64,000 nt of DNA, taken from contig NZ_JABBXB010000001.1 of assembly GCF_013387485.1 (NCBI RefSeq), positions 702,001 through 766,000 on the forward strand. The letters are read 5' to 3'. The DNA comes from Stenotrophomonas sp. SAM-B (GTDB taxonomy: Bacteria > Pseudomonadota > Gammaproteobacteria > Xanthomonadales > Xanthomonadaceae). This document shows, in pieces, positions 37,471 through 46,468 of the stretch. Within the stretch, counting starts at the first letter, position 1. Each line of letters begins with the position of its first letter. A program made the position numbers and the translations under genes. A model generated the notes under the pieces. That model was not told where the DNA came from. It ran no database searches and saw nothing but the letters and a program-made list of their open reading frames with translations.

Positions 37471-38589
37471 TCAGGCGTCGCTGGCAACCAACCCCATCAA
37501 TCCATTGGCGTGATCGCGCCACTGCGGCAGCTTGTTGAGCACGCCGGCGCGCTGCAGGTATTCCTCGTCGACCGGGTCGCCATTGATCAGCGCCAGCGCC
37601 ACGTGCACCGCGCCGGTTACCCAGAAGCTGCGGGTGTTCGAGCGTTGCGGCTGCAGGTGGAAGGCCACGGCCTCGATGATCGGCATCGGTAGGCCCCACA
37701 GCCCCAGCAGATAGGCGCCCGCCTCGGCGTGGCCCGGGCGATCGTCGGCCGCGTCGTCCGGCGTGCGCTCGTTGCGCACACCCGGCAGCAGCAGGCCAAT
37801 GTCCGCCAGCAGGGCGGCGGTGGCGCCGAGTTCCGCGCTGGAGTCGGGCAGCAGCTTGGCGGCCAGGCGCGAAGCCAGCAGCGCGCGCTGCTGCAGTGAG
37901 TTGCGCTCGGCCCCGGACAGTGGCTGGGCGGAAAACACTTCGCTGGCCAGTACCAGGTCGCGCAGCGTCGACAGCCCCAGGCGGGTCACCGCCGTGCGCA
38001 GGTCGGAGATGATCCGGCCATTGTTGAAGAAGGCGGAGTTGGACAACTGCAGCACCTTGGCCGCGATGGCCGGGTCGGCCGCGACCAGCTTGGCCACGTC
38101 GGCGGTATTGGTGTCGTCGTCGTGTTCCAGCGCCTGGGTGAGGGTCAGGTACAGATGCGGCGGGGAGGGCAGCTTCTCGATCCGGCCGATGGCGCTGCGC
38201 AGGCGCGCGCTGTCGAGCAGTTCGCGCAGCTCTTCCAGGCTGGTCAGGGCCTCGAGCAGTACTTCCGGGGCCAGCGGCATCGGCAGGAAGCGATGGGCCA
38301 CGCCGATCAGGCGTGCCGGCGGCGGGCGGTTACCGTGCTCGGCATCCACCAGCGCGATGCGGATGGTCTCAGGGCGCAGCGTGCGGATCTGGCCGAGCAG
38401 CGTGGTGGCGTTGAGATCGGGCAACTGCGGGCACACGATCACCGCATCCACGGGCGAACCGGCGACGATGCCCATGGCGCTCTGGCCATCGGTAGCGGTC
38501 AGTGGTTGCCACTCTTCCCCAAGATCGGCAATGAATTCCAACAGCTCAGCCGACAGGCTGGCTTCGTCCCCAACAAGCAGAATGCGCAC
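37471..38589 (-). CDS. HDOD-domain protein with degenerate response-regulator receiver
   Basis: 372 aa from a GTG start (AGGGG about 9 nt upstream). The N-terminal CheY-like domain (about 1-120) begins MRILLVGDEASLS, but the usual phospho-Asp after VIV is a Cys (DAVIVCPQLPDLNA), so phosphorylation is doubtful. The HDOD domain (about 140-340) has LVAADPAIAAKVLQLSNSAFF and ISDLRTAVTRLGLSTLRDLV, and HAEAGAYLLGLWGLP is the hydrolase-like remnant. Such proteins act in signalling without clear enzyme activity. No sensor kinase lies nearby. Confidence 0.88.
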   Translation of the reverse strand: MRILLVGDEASLSAELLEFIADLGEEWQPLTATDGQSAMGIVAGSPVDAVIVCPQLPDLNATTLLGQIRTLRPETIRIALVDAEHGNRPPPARLIGVAHRFLPMPLAPEVLLEALTSLEELRELLDSARLRSAIGRIEKLPSPPHLYLTLTQALEHDDDTNTADVAKLVAADPAIAAKVLQLSNSAFFNNGRIISDLRTAVTRLGLSTLRDLVLASEVFSAQPLSGAERNSLQQRALLASRLAAKLLPDSSAELGATAALLADIGLLLPGVRNERTPDDAADDRPGHAEAGAYLLGLWGLPMPIIEAVAFHLQPQRSNTRSFWVTGAVHVALALINGDPVDEEYLQRAGVLNKLPQWRDHANGLMGLVASDA

Positions 38590-38703
38590 GACACGGTCCC
38601 CTGGCTGACCACGGTGAAACGCACCGTGGACGGTGTGAAGAGACGCAATGTACCCAATCCGGCACGAATAGTGATGTGCCGCATTGAAAAAACGTGATGC
38701 GCA

Positions 38704-38732
38704 TCGCTCCGGCAGCGCTGTGCCGGAGCGAC
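38704..38732 (-). terminator. hairpin downstream of ppa
   Basis: CTCCGGCA/TGCCGGAG stem about 15 nt past the ppa stop codon on the minus strand. There is no U tract directly after the stem, so termination is uncertain. Confidence 0.4.
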
Positions 38733-38742
38733 GGGGTCATTC

Positions 38743-39279
38743 TCAGGCGATGTTGCCGAGGTAGCGCTGGTGCGCTTCGACCAGGATCTTCTTGGCTTCG
38801 GCGGCGCCGCCCCAGCCGTCGAGCTTGACCCACTTGCCCTTTTCCAGGTCCTTGTAGTGCTCGAAGAAGTGGCCGATGCGCTCCAGCCAGTGGCTGGACA
38901 CCTGCTCGATGTCCTCGACGTGGGCATAGCCACTGAACACCTTGGAGATCGGCACGGCCAGGATCTTCTCGTCGCTGCCGGCTTCATCGCTCATCTTGAG
39001 CACGCCGACCGGACGGCAACGCACCACCGAGCCCGGGACCAGCGGCAGCGGCAGCACCACCAGCACGTCGGCCGGATCGCCGTCGCCACACAGGGTGCTC
39101 GGCACGTAGCCGTAGTTGCACGGGTAGCGCATCGGGGTGGAGAGGATGCGGTCGACGAAGATCGCGCCGGTTTCCTTGTCCACTTCGTACTTCACCGGCT
39201 CGGAATCCTTCGGGATCTCGATGATGACGTTGATTTCTTCCGGCGGGTTCTTGCCCGGCGAAACGAGTTCCAGACCCAT
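38743..39279 (-). CDS. ppa: inorganic pyrophosphatase, soluble family I
   Basis: Cytosolic Mg2+-dependent hydrolase of pyrophosphate, 178 aa, the family I length. The key acidic motif is CGDGDPADVLVV; KYEVDKETGAIFVDR and PCNYGYVPSTL are the other conserved blocks. GGAG lies 7 nt before the ATG. It is monocistronic. The proton-pumping pyrophosphatase (49.9 kb) and the PPi-dependent phosphofructokinase (53.0 kb) share its substrate. Confidence 0.96.
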   Translation of the reverse strand: MGLELVSPGKNPPEEINVIIEIPKDSEPVKYEVDKETGAIFVDRILSTPMRYPCNYGYVPSTLCGDGDPADVLVVLPLPLVPGSVVRCRPVGVLKMSDEAGSDEKILAVPISKVFSGYAHVEDIEQVSSHWLERIGHFFEHYKDLEKGKWVKLDGWGGAAEAKKILVEAHQRYLGNIA

Positions 39280-39504
39280 GGGTGTGCTCCAGCTGAGAGG
39301 GGGTAGGGCGCAAAGTCCGCCATTTTATGCCTTTGCCGGCCGCCGTGCAGCGGCCGGCGGCGCAAAGGGTGTTTCACCGACCCTGCCGCGGGCGGGAGAG
39401 CCGGCACCACTGCCTGAAATCCCCACCCAGCGGCGCGGTTGGCGCCGATGTCCCCGCCCGGCGCGGCCGCCGATCATGGCAGCCAACCCGTCTGGAGCCT
39501 GGTG

Positions 39505-39999
39505 ATGATGCTGATGAACCCGCTGGCGACCGTATCGCTGGCTTTGGGACTGCTGCTGGCAACCGGCGCCTGTGGCGCCTCCGGCCGGCAGGACGCCTAT
39601 GTCGACCTGGTCGACTTCCCGCACCAGGAGGCCAACTGGGATCGCTTCTATGCCCTCGAAGACCACCTGATCCGCGCATTCCACGATATCTGTGGCGACA
39701 CCTACTGCGAGGGCGAGTACAGCAACCACATTGCGCTGCAGTTCCGCTGCTCGGTCCATGCGCCCAGCGGCACGGTCCATGCCTGCAGCCTGGTGATCGG
39801 CGCCGGCAACCTCGAGGTGGACGGCGGCACCGGCCAGGTAGTCCCTGACAGCCGGACCTGGGCCTGCGCCACGCCATTGGGGGCCAACACGCCGGTGGAG
39901 GCGCTGCATGCGGTCCTGGCGCTGGGCGACCCGTTGCGCAGACCGTTGCCCGGGTCGGGCCGATCCATGCACGACGCCCTGATCGACTGCCTCAACTGA
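39505..39999 (+). CDS. predicted lipoprotein, tandem paralogue 1
   Basis: 164 aa starting MMLMNPLATVSLALG (GGAG 8 nt upstream); LATGAC looks like a lipobox, so it may be lipidated. The mature part contains FHDICGDTYCEGEYSN and ALQFRCSV, closely repeated in the next gene (FDDICGDTFCEGEYHN, ALRFRCSV), and both end with a Cys near the C-terminus (LIDCLN and LTECL). The cysteines in CGDxxC and FRC, and those in ACS/TWAC, suggest disulfides in the envelope. No known family is recognised. The two genes are 42 nt apart in one transcript. Confidence 0.8.
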   Translation: MMLMNPLATVSLALGLLLATGACGASGRQDAYVDLVDFPHQEANWDRFYALEDHLIRAFHDICGDTYCEGEYSNHIALQFRCSVHAPSGTVHACSLVIGAGNLEVDGGTGQVVPDSRTWACATPLGANTPVEALHAVLALGDPLRRPLPGSGRSMHDALIDCLN

Positions 40000-40041
40000 C
40001 CGGTTGGGGCGTCCCTCTCACTTCGTACAGGAAGACTGCCC

Positions 40042-40518
40042 ATGAAGAGCTTCATTCCGCGCGTGCTGCTGGTGCTTGCCAGCTGTACTGCCGTCGCCAC
40101 CGGCCATGCTGCTGGCCCCTACGTCGATGCCCGGGTATACCCGACCCAGTCCGAAGGCTGGGAACGCTTCCGTGCGGTGGAAGCGCGGCTGCTGCGCGGC
40201 TTCGATGACATCTGTGGCGACACCTTCTGCGAAGGCGAATACCACAACCTGCAGGCGTTGCGTTTCCGCTGTTCGGTGGAGGCCGACACGGGGCGGGTGG
40301 GGGAATGCCTGTGGACGTTTACCGGCAGCACCGCCCGCGTGGACACCGCCACCGGCCGCATCGCGGTCGACGCACGGACCTGGGCCTGCCGGGCACCGCT
40401 GCAGGTCGACACGCTGCTCCCGGTTCTGCTGCAGACCCTGGAGGCGGGCGACGCACTGCATGTCGCGTTGCCGGGAACCTCGGACAGCATCTATGACGGG
40501 CTGACCGAGTGCCTGTAG
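40042..40518 (+). CDS. predicted secreted protein, tandem paralogue 2
   Basis: 158 aa with a signal peptide MKSFIPRVLLVLASCTAVATGHA; ASC is not a clear lipobox, so it is probably periplasmic. It shares the CGDxxCEGEY core, the FRCSV block, the TWAC motif and the DALxxxLPG-S C-terminal pattern with the preceding gene, so the pair arose by tandem duplication. Function unknown. It ends 100 nt before the ECF sigma factor gene, with a possible Fur box in between. Confidence 0.8.
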   Translation: MKSFIPRVLLVLASCTAVATGHAAGPYVDARVYPTQSEGWERFRAVEARLLRGFDDICGDTFCEGEYHNLQALRFRCSVEADTGRVGECLWTFTGSTARVDTATGRIAVDARTWACRAPLQVDTLLPVLLQTLEAGDALHVALPGTSDSIYDGLTECL

Positions 40519-40535
40519 TGCCAAGCGCTCAAACG

Positions 40536-40555
40536 TGACGCATTCTCATTTGGGG
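40536..40555. promoter_or_regulatory. candidate Fur box before the ECF sigma gene
   Basis: Read on the minus strand the site contains AAATGAGAATGC, close to the AATGAGAAT half of the Fur consensus. It lies about 65-80 nt before the FecI-like sigma gene, where iron control is usual. Only one good half is visible. Confidence 0.45.
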
Positions 40556-40617
40556 AGTAACATGCCGCGCCTTACGGATGGCCGCCCTCCGGCGGTCCCG
40601 CTTCGTGCATCGGCCTC

Positions 40618-41118
40618 ATGTCCTCCAACGCCACCACCCTCACCGAGCTGTTGATCCGCGAGCGCCCGGCCCTGCTGCGTCTGGTCCAGCGCATCCTGGG
40701 CAGTGACGGCGGCGCAGAGGATGTGATCCAGTCGATCTGGTTCAAGGCCCGCAGCGTGGACGGCGGCCAGTCGATCAGCAATCCCCGCGCCTACCTGTAT
40801 CGGTTGGCGGCGAACCTGGCGACCGATCATGGCCGTGAGCGGACCCGGCGCTCGCGGCTGTTGGCCGACCACTATCTGTGGGGGCCGGACGAAGTGCTCT
40901 CGACCGAAGAGCAGGCGATGGCGCAGGACGAACTGCAACGCGTGCTGGAGGCGGCCGAGCATCTTCCCGAGCCCACCCGTACCATCTTCCGTCTCAACCG
41001 GTTGCAGGGCATGACCCAGGTCGAGGTCGCCAGACGCCAGGGCGTGTCGGTGACAACCGTCGAGAACCACGTGCGCAGCGCGCTGCAGCGGCTGGCCTGG
41101 GCACGCAGCGGGCGCTGA
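40618..41118 (+). CDS. ECF sigma factor, FecI-like
   Basis: 166 aa extracytoplasmic-function sigma factor. Region 2 covers about 20-85 (AEDVIQSIWFKAR, PRAYLYRLAANLATDHGRER) and region 4 about 105-160 (LPEPTRTIFRLNRLQG, EVARRQGVSVTTVENHV). The FecI type is inferred from the next gene being FecR-like, followed by a TonB receptor with a signalling domain: cell-surface signalling would release this sigma to transcribe the receptor. 112 nt to fecR. Confidence 0.92.
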   Translation: MSSNATTLTELLIRERPALLRLVQRILGSDGGAEDVIQSIWFKARSVDGGQSISNPRAYLYRLAANLATDHGRERTRRSRLLADHYLWGPDEVLSTEEQAMAQDELQRVLEAAEHLPEPTRTIFRLNRLQGMTQVEVARRQGVSVTTVENHVRSALQRLAWARSGR

Positions 41119-41229
41119 GCGTCATGCACGCGGGCTTGGGGAAGCCCGTTTCCCATCCGTCTTGATCATAATGCCGTCCCTTCCGGCATCTTCCCTCGTC
41201 CGCGCGCGACCGCGCGACTCCCGCCAGCC

Positions 41230-42210
41230 ATGAGCCCGCACGAACCGCCTCCGATGTCCCGACCCTTGCCGCCGTCCGATCCTGCTGCCGTCCAGGCCCG
41301 TGCCTGGATTGCCTGGCTGGCCTCCGGGGCGGTCGAACCGACGCAGATGCAGGCGTTCGAGCAGTGGCTGGCCGAGCCGGACAACCGCCGCACCTTCGAA
41401 TACGAGCGCCAGCTGTGGCGCAGCCTCGGGCCGCGCCCGGCATCGGCCCCGGCAGGGGCACGGTCGCGGCGTCGCGGGCGCTGGCCCGTCGCTGCGGCGG
41501 CCACCGCAGCGCTGCTCGCACTGACCTGGGTGGCACCGGAGGCGTGGCTGCGGCTGCAGGCGGATCACCGCAGCGGGACGGGCATCCAGTCCGTGGCGCT
41601 GCCCGATGGCAGCCGCGCCGTGCTCGATGCCGACAGCGCGATCGCGGTCCGCTACGACGGCCAGGTGCGCCGCATCGCGCTGCTGCGCGGGCAGGCCTGG
41701 TTCCAGGTGACGCCTGATCCGGCGCGTCCGTTCCAGGTGGATGCGCAGGGCGGCGTGATCGAAGACATCTCCACGGCGTTCGCGGTTGCGCGCGAAGACG
41801 ATCACGTGGAGACGATCGTCGAACAGGGACGGGTTCGCGTCGCGGCGGCCGATCGCACTGGCTGGACCTACCTGGATGCCGGCCAGCGCGCGCGTTTCGC
41901 AGCGGGCGAGCGGGTGACGCGGCAGGAGGACGTGGCGCTGGACCGGATCGCCGCCTGGCGTGAGGGTGAACTGTTGATCGAGGCGGCCGGTGTCGAGGAT
42001 GCGGTCCGGCGCATTGCGCGCTATCGGCCCGGCGCTACGTTCGTGCGCGGGGATCTGTCGACCCTGCCGTCGGTCAATGCGGCCTTCCGCATCGACCGGC
42101 CAGAGCAGGCCCTGGACGCGCTGGCGGTGAGCGCTGGACTGACCGTCACCCGGCTGCCGATGGGCGTGGCGATCGTCGCACCCGCCACGACTACGACTAC
42201 GACGGAGTAA
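41230..42210 (+). CDS. FecR-type anti-sigma/sigma regulator
   Basis: 326 aa inner-membrane regulator. The cytoplasmic N-terminal anti-sigma part (about 20-75) contains ARAWIAWLASGAVEP and FEQWLAEPDNRRTFEYE, followed by one membrane helix (about 88-105, WPVAAAATAALLALTW) and a periplasmic FecR domain (about 115-215; VALPDGSRAVLDADS, LLRGQAWFQV). It relays the state of the TonB receptor to the sigma factor. It lies between that sigma and the receptor. A second in-frame ATG lies at 41254. Confidence 0.92.
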   Translation: MSPHEPPPMSRPLPPSDPAAVQARAWIAWLASGAVEPTQMQAFEQWLAEPDNRRTFEYERQLWRSLGPRPASAPAGARSRRRGRWPVAAAATAALLALTWVAPEAWLRLQADHRSGTGIQSVALPDGSRAVLDADSAIAVRYDGQVRRIALLRGQAWFQVTPDPARPFQVDAQGGVIEDISTAFAVAREDDHVETIVEQGRVRVAAADRTGWTYLDAGQRARFAAGERVTRQEDVALDRIAAWREGELLIEAAGVEDAVRRIARYRPGATFVRGDLSTLPSVNAAFRIDRPEQALDALAVSAGLTVTRLPMGVAIVAPATTTTTTE

Positions 42211-42401
42211 TACCGCACGCGGTGCCGTCATGGCATCCGCGCGCCAGACACGTCACGCACGCGCATTGGTCTTGGGGCTGCGCCCCGTTCGTTCGTCTTA
42301 TCCGGCATAACGTACCCGCCGCCGCCACGTACGTCCGCTGCATCCGCACCTGCGTGCGGGTGACCCGCCTCTGCGGCACTGATCCTCTGACAGGTTTTTC
42401 C

Positions 42402-45317
42402 ATGCGCATTTCCACCCGCGCGGGCCATCGTCCGCGCCCGTCACGTCTCTGCATCGCCCTGCTCACTGCCGGCCTGGCGGCCGCGCCCGCACTCCCGGCA
42501 CTGGCCCAGTCCGGCCCGACGTCCGCTGCGGCGACCCTGCGTTTCGACATTCCCGCCCAGCCGCTGTCCGATGCGCTGCGCGCCTACATGCGCCAGTCCG
42601 GGATGCAGGTCGCCTATCCCGCCGCGCTGGCCGAGGGTGTGATCTCCAGCCCGGTGACCGGGCAGATGGACGCCCCGGCGGCGTTGCTGCGCCTGCTGCA
42701 GGGCAGTGGGCTGAGCATGCGCCCGGTGGGCCCCGACGCGGTGACCCTGGAGCGCGCGGCGGTGGCGGCCAGTGGCGATGGCCTGATCGTCACCGACGCG
42801 CTGAGCGTGGCCGGTGACCGCATCGACGGCGGCAGCGATACCGAGCGCGCGCTGGATGTGTACCGCACCGCCGGCTCCAGCGCCTACATCGCGCGCGCCA
42901 CCATCGAACGCTTCCGCGGCACCTCCACTGCGGACATCGTCAAGGGCGTCGCCGGCGTCACCGCGGGTGACCCGCGTACCGCCAACGCGCTGGACGTGAA
43001 CATCCGCGGCATCCAGGGCCAGAGCCGCATCCCGGTGATCATCGATGGCGGGCAGTCGACCATGGACACCTACCGCGGTTACGCGGGGCAGTCGCAGCGC
43101 ACGTATCTCGATCCGGACCTGATCTCCAACATCACCATCACCAAGGGCCCGAGCCTGGGCGTCAACGCCTCCGGCGGCATCGGTGGCGTGGTCGAGATGG
43201 AGACGCTGAAGATCGAGGACGTGCTGCGCGACGGCCGCGATGCCGGCCTGCGCGTGCGCACCGGCATGGCCAATGCCAGCGCCAACAACGTACCCGCCTA
43301 CGACGCCGCACCGCGTACCGACCGCAGCGCGTTGGGCAGCCAGTTCTTCAACATCGCCACCGCCAAGCACCGGGATCGTTTCGACCTGGTGGCGGCCTAC
43401 GCATGGCGCGAGAACGGCAACTATTTCTCGGGCAAGCACGGCTACGACGATTTCCCGCAGACCCGCCGCACCCTGGCGCCGTTGAATCCGCCGGACACCG
43501 AAGTGTTCAACACCTCCTCGCGCTCGGAGTCGTTCCTGCTGAAGGGCACCTGGCGCATCGACGACAACCAGACGCTGGAAGCCGGTTATCGCCGCTATGA
43601 AGGCACCGCCGGCGAGATCATGGCCTCGCAGATCATCCGCGTCGACCGCGACCGCGTGCCGCAGTGGGATCCGGGCCATGTCGACATGGATGCCTACAAC
43701 CTGCGCTACCGCTTCAACCCGGACAACGAGCTGATCGATCTGAAGGCCAACCTCTGGTACACCGACGCCGACAGCCTGATGTACAACGGCCTGACCGGAA
43801 TCACGCCGTGGTACTTCGATCGCCGCACCGAGTGGTACGACGGTCCGTCGTTCAACACCGATCCGGGCTACAAGGATGCTTATCGCAACGAGCTGACCCA
43901 GACCCGGCTCGGCTTCGACGTGGGCAACACCACGCACCTGGATTCCGGTGCCGGCCTGTTCACGCTGGACTACGGCCTGTCCTTCAGCGACGAGGACGTC
44001 GGCCCCGGCCCGCACTCGCCGGCGATGCACGACGACCTGGTCAACAACCGCTTCCTGCGCAACGCCGAGCGCAAGGAATACAGCGCGGTGGCCTCGATCA
44101 AATGGCAACCGGACGAGCATTGGGAAGTGGTGCTCGGCGGGCGCTACAACCGCGTCAACGTGCATGACCGCAACCGCCTGGCCACGCCGGATAGCTACGG
44201 CGTGATCGGTCAGTACCGCTACACCCAGCTGCTGGATGGCAACCCGAACCTGCCGGCATGGCGGGCCAAGCGCATCGCCATGCTGAACTGGTATCCGGAT
44301 GCCAATGGCCAGTTCACCGAGGCCTCGCTGCTGGCCTCGCCGTACGAGAAGGGCACGGTCGGCGACATCACCGGCTGGAACTTCTACGATGCGGATGACG
44401 CCGAAGATCTGCGCGTGCCGGTCAGCTGGACCTGGTCGCAGCCGATCCGTCGCCGCGACAGTGCCTTCATGCCCAGCGCGAGTGTTGCCTACCGCTTCGA
44501 CGAAGACACGATGGTGTATGTGAAGTACGCCGAAGGCGTGAAGCTGCCCAGCCTGTTCGAAACCACGCTGGGCCTGTTCACCGCGGCCAAGCCGACCGGT
44601 GAGCTCAAGCCGGAGCGGGCAGGGACCTGGGAAATCGGCGCGAGCACGGTGCGGCACGGCCTGTTCACCGAGGGCGACCAGGCCGGGTTCAAGCTGGCCT
44701 ACTTCAATACGCGCATCGATGATCTGATCACCCGCGACTACCGCACCTTGTCGGCCGGCCTGATCCGCAACGTGGACCGCTTCAAGGTCTCCGGCGTGGA
44801 GTTCCAGTCCAGCTATGACAGCGGCACGGTGTTCGCCGATCTGTCCGCGCATTACTACATCGAGGCCAAGACCTGTGCGCCGGACATCGCCGCCGAGCGC
44901 CGCGCCTACGGTATCCAGCGGAAGATCGAGGAACTGAAGAACACGCCGGACTGTGTCGATGGTGGCTTCGAAGGGTCGTACAGCAACACCCAGAACCCGC
45001 CGCGCTACAACGTCAACCTGACCTTGGGTTCGCGGCTGTTCGACCAGCGCCTGAGCTTTGGCACCCGGGTGATCCACAACGCCGGCCCGATCAGCAGGCT
45101 GGACAAGGAATGGAACGTCGGCCTGTCGGCGATCCAGCAGCTGTACCGCCCGGCGACCATCGTCGACCTGTTCGCCAGCTGGCAGGCCAGCGAGCAGTTC
45201 GCGGTGGACCTCAACGTGGACAACCTGACCGATCGCTACTATCTCGATCCGCTGGCGCTGGGTGTGATGCCCGCACCGGGCCGGACCGTGCGGCTGGCGC
45301 TGACCTACCGCTACTGA
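42402..45317 (+). CDS. TonB-dependent receptor with STN signalling domain, probable heme receptor
   Basis: 971 aa. Signal peptide to ALPALAQ; secretin/TonB N-terminal (STN) domain at about 45-110 (LRFDIPAQPLSDALRAY, VTGQMDAPAALLRLLQG), which contacts FecR; plug at about 155-290 (VNIRGIQGQSRIPVIIDGG, ITITKGPSLGVNASGGIGG); barrel ending ALTYRY. CAGG lies 8 nt before the ATG. Placement after sigma-fecR and before heme oxygenase and exbBD-tonB makes heme or hemoprotein the likely substrate; the barrel resembles HasR-type receptors by eye. An iron-siderophore substrate is not excluded. Confidence 0.88.
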   Translation: MRISTRAGHRPRPSRLCIALLTAGLAAAPALPALAQSGPTSAAATLRFDIPAQPLSDALRAYMRQSGMQVAYPAALAEGVISSPVTGQMDAPAALLRLLQGSGLSMRPVGPDAVTLERAAVAASGDGLIVTDALSVAGDRIDGGSDTERALDVYRTAGSSAYIARATIERFRGTSTADIVKGVAGVTAGDPRTANALDVNIRGIQGQSRIPVIIDGGQSTMDTYRGYAGQSQRTYLDPDLISNITITKGPSLGVNASGGIGGVVEMETLKIEDVLRDGRDAGLRVRTGMANASANNVPAYDAAPRTDRSALGSQFFNIATAKHRDRFDLVAAYAWRENGNYFSGKHGYDDFPQTRRTLAPLNPPDTEVFNTSSRSESFLLKGTWRIDDNQTLEAGYRRYEGTAGEIMASQIIRVDRDRVPQWDPGHVDMDAYNLRYRFNPDNELIDLKANLWYTDADSLMYNGLTGITPWYFDRRTEWYDGPSFNTDPGYKDAYRNELTQTRLGFDVGNTTHLDSGAGLFTLDYGLSFSDEDVGPGPHSPAMHDDLVNNRFLRNAERKEYSAVASIKWQPDEHWEVVLGGRYNRVNVHDRNRLATPDSYGVIGQYRYTQLLDGNPNLPAWRAKRIAMLNWYPDANGQFTEASLLASPYEKGTVGDITGWNFYDADDAEDLRVPVSWTWSQPIRRRDSAFMPSASVAYRFDEDTMVYVKYAEGVKLPSLFETTLGLFTAAKPTGELKPERAGTWEIGASTVRHGLFTEGDQAGFKLAYFNTRIDDLITRDYRTLSAGLIRNVDRFKVSGVEFQSSYDSGTVFADLSAHYYIEAKTCAPDIAAERRAYGIQRKIEELKNTPDCVDGGFEGSYSNTQNPPRYNVNLTLGSRLFDQRLSFGTRVIHNAGPISRLDKEWNVGLSAIQQLYRPATIVDLFASWQASEQFAVDLNVDNLTDRYYLDPLALGVMPAPGRTVRLALTYRY

Positions 45318-45330
45318 TGCCCGGACACGA

Positions 45331-45355
45331 CAGGGGCCGGCATTGCCGGCCCCTG
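45331..45355. terminator. GC hairpin after the STN receptor gene
   Basis: CAGGGGCCGGC/GCCGGCCCCTG stem with a tiny loop, between convergent genes, and without a U tract. Confidence 0.5.
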
Positions 45356-45410
45356 CGTGCATCCGGCCGGCACACACCGTGCCCGGCCGCTGTCAGCATC
45401 GCGCGACCGA

Positions 45411-45668
45411 TCAGCCGGCGTTGGCCTGCTGGGTCGCATCGGCGTGCAGGGCTTCGCTGAGCTCATCGACCACGATCGCCCATTCCGCATCCGAGCGCAG
45501 CTGCTCGGTGAGGAACTGGCGCTGTCCGTCGTTCCAGTACGGCGCTTCGATCAGGCGGATGTCGTTGGAGAGCTGGTGGTCGCGGATGAAGGCCGCGATC
45601 GCCGCCTCGCTGGCGTCCAGCCCGAGCTGCAGGAACAGGTTGGTCATGCGCGGTTCGGTCGTGATCAT
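45411..45668 (-). CDS. DUF2789-family small protein
   Basis: 85 aa cytoplasmic protein. MTNLFLQLGLDASEAAIAAF, DIRLIEAPYWNDGQ and a C-terminal DAEWAIVVDELSEAL match the DUF2789 pattern. ATG 45668 is used (GGA upstream); ATG 45647 is possible. It is on the opposite strand to the iron cluster that surrounds it. Function unknown. Confidence 0.82.
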   Translation of the reverse strand: MITTEPRMTNLFLQLGLDASEAAIAAFIRDHQLSNDIRLIEAPYWNDGQRQFLTEQLRSDAEWAIVVDELSEALHADATQQANAG

Positions 45669-45831
45669 CGTGTCATTCCAGTGGCAGGGCGTGGTCCGTA
45701 TTATCGGGGCAACGCCGTGACGGTGGCATGTGACGGACGCAACACGGATCCACGCTAAACGGGCTTGGGGTTGCACCCGTGCCAGACGTCTTCAACAGAG
45801 AACCGCGCCCACTTCCCCTGCAAGCACTGCC

Positions 45832-46419
45832 ATGATCGTCATCGATACTCCCGAAGCCACCCGCAGCCAACGCCTCAAGGCCGCCACCCGCGACAGCCAT
45901 GGCGCGCTGGACAAGCGCATCATGGCCGGCGACATCTTCGCCAGCCGCGACCTGTTCGCAAAATTCCTGCGCGTGCAGTACCGCTTCCACCGCGATATCG
46001 ATGCGCTCTACGGCAACCCCGCGCTGGACGCGCTGCTGCCCGATCTGGATGAGCGCCGCCGTCTGCCGCTGATCGCCCGCGATCTGGCCGACCTGGAACA
46101 GACCCTGCCGCTGCCGGCGTCGACGCGCCTGGATGGCGATCTGCCGCTGCCGGCCGCGCTGGGCTGGCTGTACGTGGCCGAAGGCTCCAACCTCGGTGGC
46201 ACCGTGCTGTACAAGATGGCGGCCAGGCTTGGTCTGGACAGCGATTTTGGCGCGCGCCATCTGGCCGCGCACCCGGATGGCGCGGCCCGCCACTGGCGCG
46301 AGTTCACCGCCGCACTGGATGGTGTGGCGCTGACCGCCGCGCAGGAGCAGCAGGTGATCGATGCGGCCGATGCAGCCTTCCGCAGCGTGCACGGCCATGT
46401 CGAGGAAGAATTCGCATGA
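45832..46419 (+). CDS. hemO: heme oxygenase, biliverdin-producing
   Basis: 195 aa cytoplasmic enzyme that opens heme to biliverdin, Fe2+ and CO. The proximal His is in ATRDSHGALDKRIM (near residue 23) and the distal helix glycines in YVAEGSNLGGTVL, as in HemO/PigA enzymes. Start MIVIDTPEATRSQRL matches that family. The gene follows the candidate heme receptor and precedes a DUF454 gene, so it would release iron from imported heme. Regiospecificity cannot be predicted. Confidence 0.9.
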   Translation: MIVIDTPEATRSQRLKAATRDSHGALDKRIMAGDIFASRDLFAKFLRVQYRFHRDIDALYGNPALDALLPDLDERRRLPLIARDLADLEQTLPLPASTRLDGDLPLPAALGWLYVAEGSNLGGTVLYKMAARLGLDSDFGARHLAAHPDGAARHWREFTAALDGVALTAAQEQQVIDAADAAFRSVHGHVEEEFA

Positions 46420-46468
46420 TCGCCGCCCGCGCCACGCCCGCGGTGCCGGACCCCCACGGCCGCCCGTG

